Shown in pieces: positions 63,605-64,000 of a stretch of 64,000 bases of DNA (position 1 is the stretch's first letter; every line of letters starts with the position of its first letter). The DNA is from EX4572-165 sp002254885 (lineage in GTDB: Archaea > Thermoplasmatota > E2 > DHVEG-1). The stretch lies in NCBI GenBank assembly GCA_029939595.1, contig JAOZSQ010000001.1, forward strand, positions 1-64,000. The letters run 5' to 3'. Position numbers and translations under genes: made by a program. Under the pieces are notes generated by a model. The model worked only from the letters and a program-made list of their open reading frames with translations, was not told where the DNA came from and did not search any database.

Positions 63605-63679
63605 GGAGAAGGTAGGCATCTTCAATCCTACGATTCCAACCGCTTCCAACCACAACCTCTTTTATGTTGTGACTTCTCC
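63605..63679 (-). ncRNA. tRNA-sized structured element
   Basis: 75 nt with a perfect 7-bp end stem (GGAGAAG / CTTCTCC), a D-arm-like hairpin (CACAAC / GTTGTG) and a T-arm-like hairpin (GTAGG / CCTAC, 10-nt loop). No anticodon stem and no CCA. A decayed tRNA or another tRNA-shaped RNA. Confidence 0.4.
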
Positions 63680-63683
63680 ATTG

Positions 63684-64000
63684 TTGTTAAAGGGGCAAAA
63701 TCTTTCTATTACTCACAAGCTTGATTATTGTAAATAGTTTTCCCTAAACCTCTGGAAAGGTAAATCGGGCGGTTATATTTCATTTTATCTTTTAAAGGAT
63801 CTTCAGGCTTACTCTAAATAGTTTTCCAGGTTATTCAGAAAGCTTTTCCCTAACGGGGTTTCTCTTTTAAAAAATTTAAATCAACATAAATCTTTGATTT
63901 TGCCCCAAATTCTATTATTGTTAAAGGGATAAAACCCATCCACCACGCACAAGCTTGAGTTATTGTAATGGTTTTTTCCTGAAACTCTTTGGAGAGCTTA
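63684..64000. repeat. Imperfect tandem repeat, possible RNA array
   Basis: A block starting TTGTTAAAGGG and holding CACAAGCTTGA occurs at about 63684 and 63918 (234-bp period), with a partial third copy near 63800 (AAATAGTTTTCCAGG). No gene fits. Hairpin-like GGGATAAAACCC and GGGGCAAAATC ends recur. The right window edge cuts it off. Confidence 0.55.

Noticed and set aside
1..64000. CRISPR array or cas genes
   Set aside because: No regular repeat-spacer array was seen. The Cas4/RecB-like nuclease at 51207-51914 has no cas neighbours.
1..64000. Insertion sequence or integrase
   Set aside because: No transposase or integrase motif was recognised. HNH nucleases are the only mobile-type genes.

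Overview
The window is about 62 kb of densely packed, AT-rich DNA. Almost every credible gene reads on the minus strand: small genes with ATGA-type stop/start overlaps, AAAGGA-like ribosome sites, many proteins of fewer than 100 residues, and tRNA genes scattered between them. This one-way architecture, an ArdC-like antirestriction protein, HNH nucleases, a SNF2 helicase, a GHKL ATPase and many small proteins that look like phage or plasmid hypotheticals point to a large bacteriophage (jumbo phage) or phage-plasmid of a Gram-negative bacterium. No capsid, tail, terminase or DNA polymerase gene was recognised, so the replicon type is inferred. Exactly 100 Ns at 16373-16472 show that this is a scaffold and not a finished sequence.

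Layout. 1-2.5 kb: repeat-rich, gene-poor DNA with a terminator, a hairpin RNA candidate and a G-rich tandem repeat. 2.5-20 kb: a long train of small early-type genes, cut into transcription units by a recurring promoter (TTGACA, 18-bp spacer, AATAAT-like -10). 18.3-24.8 kb: GHKL ATPase, SNF2 helicase, ArdC-like protein and, between them, a candidate replication origin (ten CTTAAA boxes at about 10.4-bp spacing, then four 21-bp iterons). 25-35 kb: more small genes. 31-40 kb: tRNAs (Leu-like, Arg x2, Glu x2, Trp) and an RlaP-like nucleotidyltransferase. 40-49 kb: membrane proteins, a Thg1-like 3'-5' polymerase, two nuclease-like or unknown proteins and the RNA ligase RtcB. 49-52 kb: small genes and a RecB/Cas4-type nuclease. 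52.3-54.8 kb: a Ro60 (TROVE/vWA) protein and an array of six Y RNAs. 55-64 kb: an AAA ATPase, two periplasmic solute-binding proteins (one frameshifted), zinc-ribbon proteins, an HNH nuclease and a second tRNA cluster (Phe x2, Tyr, His, an interrupted tRNA, Asn).

The most interesting content is an RNA-handling system: Ro60, six Y RNAs (two carrying a circularly permuted tRNA-like domain), RtcB ligase, a Thg1-like polymerase and an RlaP-like nucleotidyltransferase, in a genome that also carries odd tRNA genes. One tRNA has a 43-nt insertion in the anticodon loop, and another RNA ends like a tRNA but finds its acceptor partner about 220 nt upstream. Ro60-Y RNA-RtcB sets are known as RNA-repair operons in bacteria. 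Here the same parts appear on a mobile element, with Thg1-like and RlaP-like proteins added. I infer a tRNA protection and repair programme used during infection.

Several genes are broken by a single frameshift or one in-frame TAA (4.5, 27.8, 39.6, 56.9 and 60.9 kb). Sequence errors, real decay and recoding cannot be told apart from this sequence alone.
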